Under the pieces are notes generated by a model. That model saw only the letters and a program-made list of their open reading frames with translations. It did not search any database and had not been told where the DNA came from. The position numbers and the translations under genes are program-made. DNA of 21,755 bases, from contig DDES01000040.1 of assembly GCA_002336765.1 (NCBI GenBank), positions 1 through 21,755 on the forward strand. The letters are read 5' to 3'. This DNA is from Novosphingobium sp. UBA1948 (GTDB lineage: Bacteria > Pseudomonadota > Alphaproteobacteria > Sphingomonadales > Sphingomonadaceae). Positions 1-8,606 of this stretch are shown piece by piece; the stretch's first letter is position 1, and each line of letters begins with the position of its first letter.

Positions 1-560
1 TGCGCGCCACGGCGGCGCATTCCACGCTGGTGCTCGACGATGCCAATTCGACGGCTGTTCTCATCAACGGTGGGCTGGGTTCCGGCGTGGCCGAGGTCGA
101 GGTGGACCGTCGCACGCTGGAAGGCGAGCGCGGTGGCCCCAGCGGTCGCAATTGGGCCGCCACGCGGCTCGAGGCCAGCCATGACGGCTATGCCGCGCGC
201 TATGGCCTGATCCACCGCCGCATCCTGATCCTGCGCGAGGATGGCACCGAATTGCGGGGCGAGGACCTGCTGGTGCCGGCCAACCGCAAGGGCAAGCGCG
301 GCATGGTCAGCTTCGCCATCCGCTTCCACCTTGGCCCCGGTATCGAGATCGGCCTGTCGGAAGACAAGCAAGGCGTGGGCATGGCCCTGCCCGACGGTTC
401 CTATTGGCAGTTCCGCAGCGGCAGCGGCGAGATCACCGTGGAAGAATCGATCTGGGCCGATGGCGAGGGGCGGCCGGTGCTGGTGCAACAGCTTGTCATT
501 CAGGGCATGGTGTCGCGCGGGGGCGGCAACTTTGCGTGGTTGCTCAAGAAAATGGGCTGA
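1..560 (+). CDS. heparinase II/III family protein, C-terminal part (5' end outside window)
   Basis: The reading frame is open from the first complete codon at base 3 and stops at 560, so the gene begins upstream of the window. The visible part starts with RATAAHSTLVLDDANST, the style of the heparinase II/III-like domain (polysaccharide lyase-related beta-sandwich). It continues with EASHDGYAARYGLIHRR and ELRGEDLL, also typical of this family. Members resemble lyases that cleave uronic-acid polysaccharides, but in alphaproteobacteria this housekeeping paralogue is usually next to 16S rRNA methyltransferase (rsmB) and purH genes, and its substrate is not established. The catalytic N-terminal alpha/alpha toroid is not in view, so activity cannot be judged. 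A GTG at base 30 is an internal codon, not the start. The gene ends in a hairpin terminator shared with rpmB. The family call is firm; the function is inferred. Confidence 0.88.
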   Translation, partial: RATAAHSTLVLDDANSTAVLINGGLGSGVAEVEVDRRTLEGERGGPSGRNWAATRLEASHDGYAARYGLIHRRILILREDGTELRGEDLLVPANRKGKRGMVSFAIRFHLGPGIEIGLSEDKQGVGMALPDGSYWQFRSGSGEITVEESIWADGEGRPVLVQQLVIQGMVSRGGGNFAWLLKKMG

Positions 561-582
561 CCAGCCCCGAAAGCCACACACG

Positions 583-618
583 AAAAGGCCCGATGGATTC
601 GCTCCATCGGGCCTTTTT
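583..618. terminator. bidirectional rho-independent terminator between heparinase-like gene and rpmB
   Basis: The arms at 583-597 and 603-617 form a perfect 15-bp inverted repeat around a 5-base loop (TTCGC). The core is GGCCCGATGGA / TCCATCGGGCC. The outer A/T pairs give a T-run on both strands, so the one hairpin can end the plus-strand heparinase-like transcript and the convergent minus-strand rpmB transcript. It lies 22 bases past the first stop and 21 bases past the second. Confidence 0.93.
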
Positions 619-638
619 CATACGCCTTGCGGCAGCAA

Positions 639-929
639 TCAGGCGGCAGCGGCAGCCTTCTTGGCCAGCTCGCGCTTCACCTTGACGGCGCGCGGCGACA
701 GCTTGGCGTCCGAAGTCTTGAGCAGCCAGTTGTCGAGACCGCCATTGTGCTCCACCGAACGCAGGCCGTGGGTCGACACGCGGAACTTGAAGCTGCGATC
801 AAGGCCTTCCGACAGCAGCGTGACGTTCTGCAGGTTGGGCAGGAACACGCGCTTGGTCTTGTTGTTGGCGTGGCTGACGTTCTGGCCAACCTGACGGCCC
901 TTACCGGTCAGTTCGCAAATACGGGACAT
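639..929 (-). CDS. rpmB: 50S ribosomal protein L28
   Basis: A 96-residue basic protein beginning MSRICELTGKGRQVGQNVSHANN, the hallmark N-terminus of bacterial L28. RRFLPNLQ-type sequence (here KRVFLPNLQNVTL) and the FRVSTHGLRSVEHNGGLDNWL segment follow. L28 is a structural component of the large ribosomal subunit. The length is usual for alphaproteobacterial L28, including the alanine- and lysine-rich tail. The gene stands alone, with a plausible sigma-70-type promoter about 50 bases upstream (980-1008) and a strong shared terminator downstream. There is only a weak purine stretch (GAGCGAG) before the ATG. The assignment is secure from sequence. Confidence 0.98.
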   Translation of the reverse strand: MSRICELTGKGRQVGQNVSHANNKTKRVFLPNLQNVTLLSEGLDRSFKFRVSTHGLRSVEHNGGLDNWLLKTSDAKLSPRAVKVKRELAKKAAAAA

Positions 930-979
930 GGGTGTTACTCGCTCAATAGATCTGGTGCCCGCAAAACGGGTGAGCGGCG

Positions 980-1008
980 CGCTTAGCGATTCGTGTGGAA
1001 AAGGTCAA
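980..1008 (-). promoter_or_regulatory. predicted rpmB promoter
   Basis: Reading the minus strand, TTGACC (1003-1008) and TAAGCG (980-985) are separated by exactly 17 bases. This puts a start site roughly 40-45 bases before the rpmB ATG. The -35 box matches consensus at five of six positions; the -10 box is weak, as is common in GC-rich alphaproteobacteria. It overlaps the region just upstream of the divergent tadA gene. Confidence 0.55.
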
Positions 1009-1046
1009 GTTGCGCGTGGGGTCACTGTAGGCTAGCCCCTGCATCC

Positions 1047-1502
1047 ATGACGAAATGGCCCTTGCCCGATCCGATGCAGCGCGCTTTGGCGCAGGCCCGC
1101 GCCGCCGCGCAGGCGGGCGAGGTGCCGATCGGAGCCGTGGTTGTCAAGGATGGCGCGGTGATCGCGGCGGCCCACAACATGCCCCGCGCGCTGCATGATC
1201 CCACCGCCCATGCCGAAGTGCTGGCGATTCGCGCCGCCGCCGCCGCGCTGGGCAACGAAAGGCTCGATGGCTGCGATCTGTGGGTCAGTCTGGAGCCTTG
1301 CGCCATGTGCGCAGGCGCTATCGTCCATGCCCGCATCGCGCGGGTCTATTATGCCGCGAGTGATCCCAAGGGCGGCGCGGTGGCGCATGGCCCGCGCGTG
1401 TTCGACCAGCCCACCTGCCTGCACCGGCCCGAGGTCTATGCCGGCATGGGCGAGGAAGAGGCGGGCGCGATGTTGCGGGATTTCTTTAACGCCCGTCGCT
1501 GA
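1047..1502 (+). CDS. tadA: tRNA(adenine-34) deaminase TadA
   Basis: A 151-residue protein of the zinc-dependent CMP/dCMP deaminase fold. The zinc ligand and catalytic motif H55-A-E57 (in TAHAEVLAIR) and the P84-C85-A-M-C88 motif (in SLEPCAMCAGA) are both intact, with the spacing known from TadA. The enzyme converts adenosine to inosine at the wobble position of tRNA-Arg(ACG) in the cytoplasm and is essential in many bacteria. The start is placed at the ATG at 1047, giving MTKWPLPDPMQRAL. A longer frame from a GTG at 993 would add 18 unconserved residues and run through the rpmB promoter, so it was rejected. No Shine-Dalgarno sequence is visible before 1047. The last 17 bases overlap the convergent RNase T2 gene. 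The alternative label, generic nucleoside deaminase, is less likely given the GEVPIGAVVV start and the length. Confidence 0.94.
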   Translation: MTKWPLPDPMQRALAQARAAAQAGEVPIGAVVVKDGAVIAAAHNMPRALHDPTAHAEVLAIRAAAAALGNERLDGCDLWVSLEPCAMCAGAIVHARIARVYYAASDPKGGAVAHGPRVFDQPTCLHRPEVYAGMGEEEAGAMLRDFFNARR

Positions 1503-2196
1503 CCTTCAGATCCTCGCGGTCGGAGGCGCCGAAGCTCTCGGTACTACAGGCTGCCGGCTTCACCTTGGTATCATAGCAAACAAATACCTCGCGCAGCCAT
1601 CCGTTGCGCGTTGTCTGGATCCCAAAGGCACGGCGCGGAATCGCGGGATTGGCCGAGGCCAGCGCATCACGCAGATCCCCCACCGATGCGTAGCGGGGCA
1701 GTCGGCTCATGTCAGGCAAGCGCAGGGCCTGAAACAGACTGCTGGCCGCGCCGAAATAGGCTTCCGGTGTTCGCGCCATACACGAACCATGCTTGACCCA
1801 TTCATGCTCCAGTGTGCGGGCCGAAGGGGTCATGCACATATAACGCCGCAAAGTCTCGGGATTAGGGCGCGGCACGGTGCTGCACCATTGCGGATGACGT
1901 GATCCAAAGCCCTGTGGCCAGAGGCCATGCACCACAAAGGCGAAACTCTGCCCGCTGGCGCATTGGAAATCCTGCCCTTGCGCGCCGTTTCGGAATTTCA
2001 CCCCGTGGCAGAACTCCGGCGACCAACTGAGCGCCAGCACATAGCCGCTGGGTGGAATGGCAATCACCGGTCCGTCGCGATCCACCGCCCTATAGGGATC
2101 AATGCGCGCGGGCGGGGTGCAGGTGATCGCCTGCGCGGCGGCACTAACGGGCGCAAGAGCGGCGATCAGCAGCGCGGTACGGATGGGAATACGCAT
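1486..2196 (-). CDS. ribonuclease T2 family protein, exported
   Basis: A 236-residue protein with an N-terminal signal peptide (hydrophobic TALLIAALAPVSAAAQA, likely cut near residue 23) and both RNase T2 active-site blocks: FVVHGLWPQ at residues 87-95 (His90) and HEWVKHGSC at 131-139 (His131, Glu132, Lys135, His136). RNase T2 enzymes cleave single-stranded RNA through a 2',3'-cyclic phosphate intermediate, without metals. With a signal peptide this one should act in the periplasm or outside the cell, like E. coli RNase I. Six or more cysteines fit a disulfide-bonded exported protein. The ATG at 2196 is chosen over the TTG immediately before it; a GAGG element sits a few bases upstream. It starts 12 bases after the four-helix membrane protein gene, so the two are probably co-transcribed. 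Its 3' end overlaps tadA tail to tail. Confidence 0.93.
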   Translation of the reverse strand: MRIPIRTALLIAALAPVSAAAQAITCTPPARIDPYRAVDRDGPVIAIPPSGYVLALSWSPEFCHGVKFRNGAQGQDFQCASGQSFAFVVHGLWPQGFGSRHPQWCSTVPRPNPETLRRYMCMTPSARTLEHEWVKHGSCMARTPEAYFGAASSLFQALRLPDMSRLPRYASVGDLRDALASANPAIPRRAFGIQTTRNGWLREVFVCYDTKVKPAACSTESFGASDREDLKVSDGR

Positions 2197-2208
2197 CAAA
2201 AGCCTCGT

Positions 2209-2643
2209 TCAGGAGAAAACGTCGGGGTCCACCGCCTGCCCCTTGGCGGCAAACCAGCGGCGGGCATCGGGGCGAAACAGGAAGATGACCGCGGCGAATT
2301 GCAGCAGCGTGTTGACCACCCCGAACAGCGGCACCAGCGAGGAGAACTGCGTCATCATCCGCAGATTGTTGGGCAGGCCGATCAGGCCCAGTGCCAACAG
2401 CACCACCAGTATCCATTTGGCCACATTACTGGCACGGCGGGAAATGAAGTACCACAGCAGCAGGCTGATCGCCATTCCGCCGAAGCTGGTGGCGAAAATG
2501 AACCCGTCGCCAAAGCCAGCCGTGGCCGGACTCGCAGCCAGCATTTGTCGTGTGACCGGCAGAGCGACAAAGACGCCGACGACGCCCAGCGCCATTGAAC
2601 CCAGATAGAAACGATCAAACCATACCAGCGACTTGGGACGCAT
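2209..2643 (-). CDS. small integral membrane protein with four predicted helices, function unknown
   Basis: A 144-residue hydrophobic protein whose family I do not recognise with certainty. Four membrane segments can be seen, at about residues 13-30, 47-67, 75-93 and 102-123. The N-terminus (MRPKSLVWFDRFY) and the C-terminal tail (RPDARRWFAAKGQAVDPD) are charged. There are no enzymatic motifs and no conserved His or Cys pairs that would suggest heme or metal binding. AAGGAG at 2652-2657, eight bases before the ATG, supports the start. The gene ends 12 bases before the RNase T2 gene, so the two likely form a bicistronic unit. A role linked to the RNase, such as localisation or secretion, is only a guess. 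Small DoxX-like or DUF-type inner-membrane proteins look similar and cannot be excluded. Confidence 0.8.
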   Translation of the reverse strand: MRPKSLVWFDRFYLGSMALGVVGVFVALPVTRQMLAASPATAGFGDGFIFATSFGGMAISLLLWYFISRRASNVAKWILVVLLALGLIGLPNNLRMMTQFSSLVPLFGVVNTLLQFAAVIFLFRPDARRWFAAKGQAVDPDVFS

Positions 2644-2728
2644 AAAGCCTGCTCCTTGAGAGACGCCCCAGTCTGGCGCTAAAAACCGGCCAAATCAAAT
2701 GGTTTGCCCAGGGTCGGGACTCTAGACA

Positions 2729-3598
2729 TCACACTTCCGCGAAATCGAGGCCGATGTCAGCGGCCGGCGCGCTTTGCGTCAGGCGGCCGACCGAGACGTA
2801 ATCCACCCCGCTGGCGGCAATGGCGGCAATCGTGTCGAGCCGTACCCCGCCGCTCGCCTCGCAAGGCACGCGACCGGCTACCTGTGCCACAGCGCGCGCC
2901 AGCATCTCCGGCCCCATATTGTCGAGCAGCAGATGGGTGGCGCCCGCGCTGAGCGCCGGTTCGATCTGGTCGAGATGGTCAACCTCGCAGATGATGCGCT
3001 CGACCCCTGCCGCCTTGGCGCGGGCCACAGCAGGGCCAACGCCGCCCGCGATGGCGACATGGTTATCCTTGATCATCGCCGCATCCCACAGGCCCATGCG
3101 GTGGTTGGTTGCCCCGCCCATCCGCGTCGCGTATTTTTCCAGCACGCGCAGGCCGGGGATGGTCTTGCGCGTGTCGAGCAACACCGCCTTCCCCGCCATC
3201 GCATCCACATATTGGCGCGTCATGGTGGCGATGCCCGAAAGATGCTGCACGGTGTTGAGCGCGCTACGCTCGGCCGTCAGCAGGGCGCGGCCCATGCCGG
3301 TGATGCGCATCAGATCGGTACCAGCGGCCACACGGTCGCCATCCTGCACCAGCATCTCGATCACGCATTCGGGATCGAGCGCGCGGAAGAAACCCGCCGC
3401 GATGGGCAGGCCCGCCACGGTGATCGCATCGCGGCTGTCCATCACGCCGGCAAAGCGCGCCTGCGCAGGGATCACGCTCTCGCTGGTCACATCGCGCCCG
3501 CCGCCCGGCCAGCCCTCACCCAGATCCTCGGCAAGCGTGGCGCGGACGAAGGCGGGCAGGTCGAAACCCTGCAGTGAGAAAGCGGGCTGGTCAGTCAT
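2729..3598 (-). CDS. nadC: nicotinate-nucleotide diphosphorylase (carboxylating), quinolinate phosphoribosyltransferase
   Basis: A 289-residue cytoplasmic enzyme of the type II phosphoribosyltransferase family. It converts quinolinate and PRPP to nicotinate mononucleotide, CO2 and pyrophosphate in de novo NAD synthesis. Diagnostic motifs are intact: the early acidic EDLGEG..DVTSE segment, TAERSALN..QHLSGIAT at about residues 108-125, the active-site LDTRKTIPGLR at 141-151, GGATNHRMGL at 161-170, IKDNH at 176-180, and the C-terminal EASGGV..I..SGVDYVSVG. The ATG at 3598 gives the expected family length. The gene lies 43 bases after the M28 peptidase, and a TATAGG sequence in that gap could be the -10 box of its own promoter. 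nadA and nadB are not in this window, so nadC is detached from its usual partners. Confidence 0.97.
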   Translation of the reverse strand: MTDQPAFSLQGFDLPAFVRATLAEDLGEGWPGGGRDVTSESVIPAQARFAGVMDSRDAITVAGLPIAAGFFRALDPECVIEMLVQDGDRVAAGTDLMRITGMGRALLTAERSALNTVQHLSGIATMTRQYVDAMAGKAVLLDTRKTIPGLRVLEKYATRMGGATNHRMGLWDAAMIKDNHVAIAGGVGPAVARAKAAGVERIICEVDHLDQIEPALSAGATHLLLDNMGPEMLARAVAQVAGRVPCEASGGVRLDTIAAIAASGVDYVSVGRLTQSAPAADIGLDFAEV

Positions 3599-3641
3599 GG
3601 CCAGCCCTATAGGCCAAGGCAGGGCGCGATGCGAGTGCTGC

Positions 3642-5309
<1,668 letters not shown>

Positions 5310-5315
5310 GGGGCT

Positions 5316-5321
5316 TCCCTT
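5316..5321 (-). promoter_or_regulatory. ribosome binding site deciding the M28 peptidase start
   Basis: AAGGGA on the minus strand, six bases before the ATG at 5309. It lies inside the short extension that the upstream GTG start would translate, so it favours the shorter protein with a clean signal peptide. Confidence 0.6.
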
Positions 5322-5323
5322 CT

Positions 5324-7435
5324 TCACTTCAACAATCCTTTGGCGCGCAACATCGGCTTCACATCGGGGTCATGGCCCGTGAAGCCGCGATACATGGCCG
5401 CATAATCCAGCGAGGACCCGCGCGAGAGCACCATTTTGCGGAAGCGCTCACCATTGGCGCGGGTCAGGCCGCCATTCTTGACGAACCACGCATAGGCGTC
5501 ATGGTCCAGCATCTGGGTCCAGAGATAGGCGTAATAGGCGCTGGCATAGCCATTGGCCCAGATGTGGCGGAAATAGCTGGTGCGATAGCGCGGCGGGATG
5601 TGGGTCGTGTCCAGCCCCGTCTTGGCCAGCGCGGCGGCCTCATAGGCGTCCACATCCTGCCTCGGCGCATCGGCGGCCAATTGGTGCCATTGCATGTCGA
5701 GCATGGCGGCGGCCACCACTTCGCCCAGATCATAGCCCTGATCAATGGCGCGCAGATCCTTCAGCTTGGCCGCCATCGCGGCAGGCATCGGCTTGCCGGT
5801 CTGGTAATGCTTGGCATAATGGGCCAGCACGGTCGGATGCGTGGCCCAGTTCTCGTTGAACTGGCTGGGGAATTCCACGAAGTCGCGCGCCGTGCTGGTG
5901 CCCGACAGCGAGGGCAGATACTGGTCCGAGAACATGCCGTGCAGCGCATGGCCAAATTCGTGGAACAGCGTGATGACATCGTCAAAGCTGACCAGCGCGG
6001 GCTGGCCGGGGGCGGGCTTGGCGAAATTCTCGACATTGAACACCACCGGCTTTGTGCCGCGCAGGCCCGACTGGCCCACGAAATTCGACATCCATGCCCC
6101 GCCCTGCTTGTTGTCGCGCTTCCACGGGTCCCAATAGAACAGCGCCAGTTCCTTGCCGTCCTTGTCATAGACGGTGTAGACTTTCACATCCTCCTGATAG
6201 ACCGGCAGATCGGTGCGGCGCTTGAAGGTGATGCCATACAGCTTGGTCGCGGCGAAAAAGACGCCATCCTCCAGCACGCGATCGATCAGGAAATAGGGCT
6301 TGGCGGCGGCGGGGTCGAAGTTGAGCTTGGCCTTCAGGCTGCGCGCGGCATATTTCTGCCAGTCCCACGGGTTGACACTGGTGTCCCCGCCATCCTTGGC
6401 AATCAGCGCGGCCAGCTCCTGCACCTGCCGGTCCTGCGCGGCGCGCAGCGAGGGCACCAGCTTGGCCATGAAGCCCTGCGCGCCCGCGCCATTCTTCGCC
6501 ATCTGGTCATAAAGCGTGTAGTCGGAATAATTGGCATAGCCGAGCAGCTTGGCCTTTTCCGCCCGCAATTGCGCCATTTCGGCCACCAGCGCGCGCGTGT
6601 CATAGGCATCGCCGCGCTCGCTGCGGGTCCAGCTTGCCTCGAACAGGGCCTTGCGTGTGGCGGCATCCTCCAGACCTTCCAGCGCGGGTTGCTGCGTGGT
6701 GTTCTGCAGGGGCAGGACATAGGTTCCGGCGGGCAGCTTGCGCCCTTCCGCCGCCTTGGCCGCCGATGCCAGTTCGCCCGCCGACAGGCCCGCCAGCTTC
6801 GCCTTGTCAGTGATAACCAGTGCGCCCTCGCGCGTACCCGCGGTCAGCTTTTGCGAGAAATCGGTCGAAAGGCTGGAAAGGCGCTGGTTGATCGCCTTCA
6901 ACCGCGTTTGGCCAGCGGCGTCCAGCATCGCCCCGGCATGGACAAAGCCGGCATAGGTGCGGTCCAGCAAACGCCGCTGGTCGGGCTTGAGGCCGAGGCT
7001 GTCGGCCTTGTCGTGCAAGACCTTCACCCGCGCGAAAAGCTTGGCATTCATGGTGATTTCGTCACCCAGCGCCGCCAGCTTGGGCGACATTTCGGTGTCG
7101 ATAGCGTCCAGCCTGTCATTGGTGTTGGCGCTGGTCAGCGCGTCGAACACGCGGTTGACGCGGCCCAGCATCTCGCCCGACTTTTCCATCGCAAGGATGG
7201 TGTTGGCAAACGTGGGCGCTTCGGGATTGTCGGCGATCGCCGCGATCTCGGCGCGCTTTTCGGCGATCGCCTGCGCAAAAGCAGGCAGATAGTCGCTATC
7301 CGTGATCCGCCCGAAATCGGGCGCCTGAAACGGCAGGGTGGAAGGCTTGGCAAAGGGGCCGTCTGCCGCCTGCAAGGGCATGGCCCCGAAAGCCACAGCC
7401 GAAACGGCCAGCGCCAGCATCACTCGAAGCTTCAT
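5324..7435 (-). CDS. M3 family metallopeptidase (dipeptidyl carboxypeptidase / oligopeptidase A type), exported
   Basis: A 703-residue protein with a signal peptide (residues 1-23 or so, ending at PLQAADG) and an M3 thimet-oligopeptidase-type catalytic domain. The zinc motif is His492-Glu493-Phe-Gly-His496 in LFHEFGHALHG, and the third ligand is Glu521 in DFVEFPSQFNENW. The substrate-binding segment RHIWANGYASAYYAYLW also matches the family. The order and length agree with the Dcp subgroup, which releases C-terminal dipeptides from oligopeptides. Export would place it in the periplasm, unlike cytosolic oligopeptidase A. The start is fixed by an excellent AAAGGAGG five bases before the ATG at 7435; a frame extended upstream to 7513 has no such signal and would overlap the hydroxylase gene. 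It begins 16 bases after the hydroxylase stop and is followed by the M28 gene 14 bases downstream. The choice between Dcp and OpdA specificity is an inference. Confidence 0.94.
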   Translation of the reverse strand: MKLRVMLALAVSAVAFGAMPLQAADGPFAKPSTLPFQAPDFGRITDSDYLPAFAQAIAEKRAEIAAIADNPEAPTFANTILAMEKSGEMLGRVNRVFDALTSANTNDRLDAIDTEMSPKLAALGDEITMNAKLFARVKVLHDKADSLGLKPDQRRLLDRTYAGFVHAGAMLDAAGQTRLKAINQRLSSLSTDFSQKLTAGTREGALVITDKAKLAGLSAGELASAAKAAEGRKLPAGTYVLPLQNTTQQPALEGLEDAATRKALFEASWTRSERGDAYDTRALVAEMAQLRAEKAKLLGYANYSDYTLYDQMAKNGAGAQGFMAKLVPSLRAAQDRQVQELAALIAKDGGDTSVNPWDWQKYAARSLKAKLNFDPAAAKPYFLIDRVLEDGVFFAATKLYGITFKRRTDLPVYQEDVKVYTVYDKDGKELALFYWDPWKRDNKQGGAWMSNFVGQSGLRGTKPVVFNVENFAKPAPGQPALVSFDDVITLFHEFGHALHGMFSDQYLPSLSGTSTARDFVEFPSQFNENWATHPTVLAHYAKHYQTGKPMPAAMAAKLKDLRAIDQGYDLGEVVAAAMLDMQWHQLAADAPRQDVDAYEAAALAKTGLDTTHIPPRYRTSYFRHIWANGYASAYYAYLWTQMLDHDAYAWFVKNGGLTRANGERFRKMVLSRGSSLDYAAMYRGFTGHDPDVKPMLRAKGLLK

Positions 7436-7440
7436 CCCGT

Positions 7441-7448
7441 CCTCCTTT
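7441..7448 (-). promoter_or_regulatory. strong ribosome binding site of the M3 peptidase
   Basis: AAAGGAGG on the minus strand, five bases before the ATG at 7435. It sits in the 16-base gap after the hydroxylase stop codon and is the best Shine-Dalgarno match in this operon. It settles the start of the exported M3 peptidase. Confidence 0.75.
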
Positions 7449-7451
7449 TTC

Positions 7452-8606
7452 TTAATGGTTGCGGCCCAGCGATCCGCCCTCGTTCTCGGTGGCCGTGACT
7501 TTCGCCACCACATCCTGTTCGGGCTTGGTTAGATCGGGGTGCCAAACGTCGAAAATCATCACCACGCGCAAATGGTCGCTGGGGTTCATCGCCTCGTGCT
7601 CGACACTGTCGTCAAACACGAAAGGCTCGCCCTCGCGCCACAGCCGCGTTTCACCGCCCACGCGGAACCAGCAGCCTTCGGGCACCACCAGCGGCAGATG
7701 GCACAGGAGCCGCGCATTGCTGACCCCCACATGCGGCGGAATCGCGGTGCGCGGCGCCAGCAGCGAGAACAGTGCATTGGGCGAGGCGCCGAGTATATCG
7801 GGCTGGGGCAGCTTGCGCAGCAGTTCCATCGTGGCGGGGCATTGCGCGGCATTGGCCTCCACCACCTCGCCGCGACGGACCAGATGGATCGCGGTCCAGT
7901 CGGGATTGTAATTGAGCGGCTGCCACTGGCGCAGCGCCTGATGCGCGTCATACTGGATATAGGGCGCCAGTTCCGCGCGTTCCGACGCCATCACCGCCAG
8001 CATTTCCGCACGGATCGCATCGGTTGCCGCCGCCACCTGCGCCAACCACGGAAAACGCTCGGCCGGATGGTATTCTCGCTCAGTCAGACCGGGGTAATAG
8101 AAATGGGTCGGCTCGGAATGATAGGGCTTGGTCTGGCGCAACACGTTGGAGCGAAAGCGCGCCATGCGCCATGCCGTGTCGCCCTGCGCCTCCGCCTCGA
8201 TGGCGGCGGTGGCCTCGGCAAGGCGGGCGGCACGCTCGGCAATCCATGCGTCGCGCACCTTGGCCCCTGCCGCCACGGCGGCGGCCAGCGGCGCGGGCAG
8301 ATCACCTTCCGGCTGTTGGGCCAAGGCCTCTTCCCACGCCCCGCCCGCATTGGCATCGCCCAGCGTTTCGAGCAGCCCCGCGCGCATCACTAGCGCCATG
8401 AAATCGAGCGGCGCCAGCGCCAGCGCGGCATCCACCGCTTTCAGCGCGCGGCGCGGCTGACGCAGTGCACGGCGCAGACCCGCCAGTTGCAGGTAGTGCA
8501 GCGGCGTGGGCTCCATGCCGGCAAAGGCGGCATCGAACAGATCGGCGGCCCCCGCCAGATCGCCCTTGCGCATCGCCTCCTCGGCGCGGGCCAGTGTCTC
8601 GCTCAT
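7452..8606 (-). CDS. aspartyl/asparaginyl beta-hydroxylase domain protein with N-terminal TPR-like region
   Basis: A 384-residue protein without a signal peptide or membrane segment, so predicted cytoplasmic. Residues 1-100 are alanine-rich helical repeats resembling TPRs (pairs such as KGDLAGAADLFDAAF and PRRALKAVDAALALAP). The C-terminal half carries the AspH fold of Fe(II)/2-oxoglutarate oxygenases: iron ligands His292 (AIPPHVGVSN) and His337 (DDSVEHEAMN), with the 2-oxoglutarate-binding Arg347 (DHLRVVMIFD) ten residues later, the same spacing as in mammalian AspH. Relatives hydroxylate the beta carbon of Asp or Asn in peptides and proteins. The ATG at 8606 overlaps the sulfotransferase stop (ATGA), indicating translational coupling. 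The M3 gene follows after 16 bases. The target is unknown. Other AspH-fold proteins act on lipids (LpxO-type), so a protein substrate is probable rather than proven. Confidence 0.9.
   Translation of the reverse strand: MSETLARAEEAMRKGDLAGAADLFDAAFAGMEPTPLHYLQLAGLRRALRQPRRALKAVDAALALAPLDFMALVMRAGLLETLGDANAGGAWEEALAQQPEGDLPAPLAAAVAAGAKVRDAWIAERAARLAEATAAIEAEAQGDTAWRMARFRSNVLRQTKPYHSEPTHFYYPGLTEREYHPAERFPWLAQVAAATDAIRAEMLAVMASERAELAPYIQYDAHQALRQWQPLNYNPDWTAIHLVRRGEVVEANAAQCPATMELLRKLPQPDILGASPNALFSLLAPRTAIPPHVGVSNARLLCHLPLVVPEGCWFRVGGETRLWREGEPFVFDDSVEHEAMNPSDHLRVVMIFDVWHPDLTKPEQDVVAKVTATENEGGSLGRNH

Noticed and set aside
1486..2643. RNase T2 and membrane protein as a toxin-immunity pair
   Set aside because: The RNase is a standard exported housekeeping type with its own signal peptide; nothing in the membrane protein suggests an inhibitor and no delivery domain is present.
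5372..7498. Open frame of about 708 codons opposite the M3 peptidase
   Set aside because: No signal peptide or domain pattern; the sense strand has an intact HEFGH zinc motif and a strong ribosome binding site.
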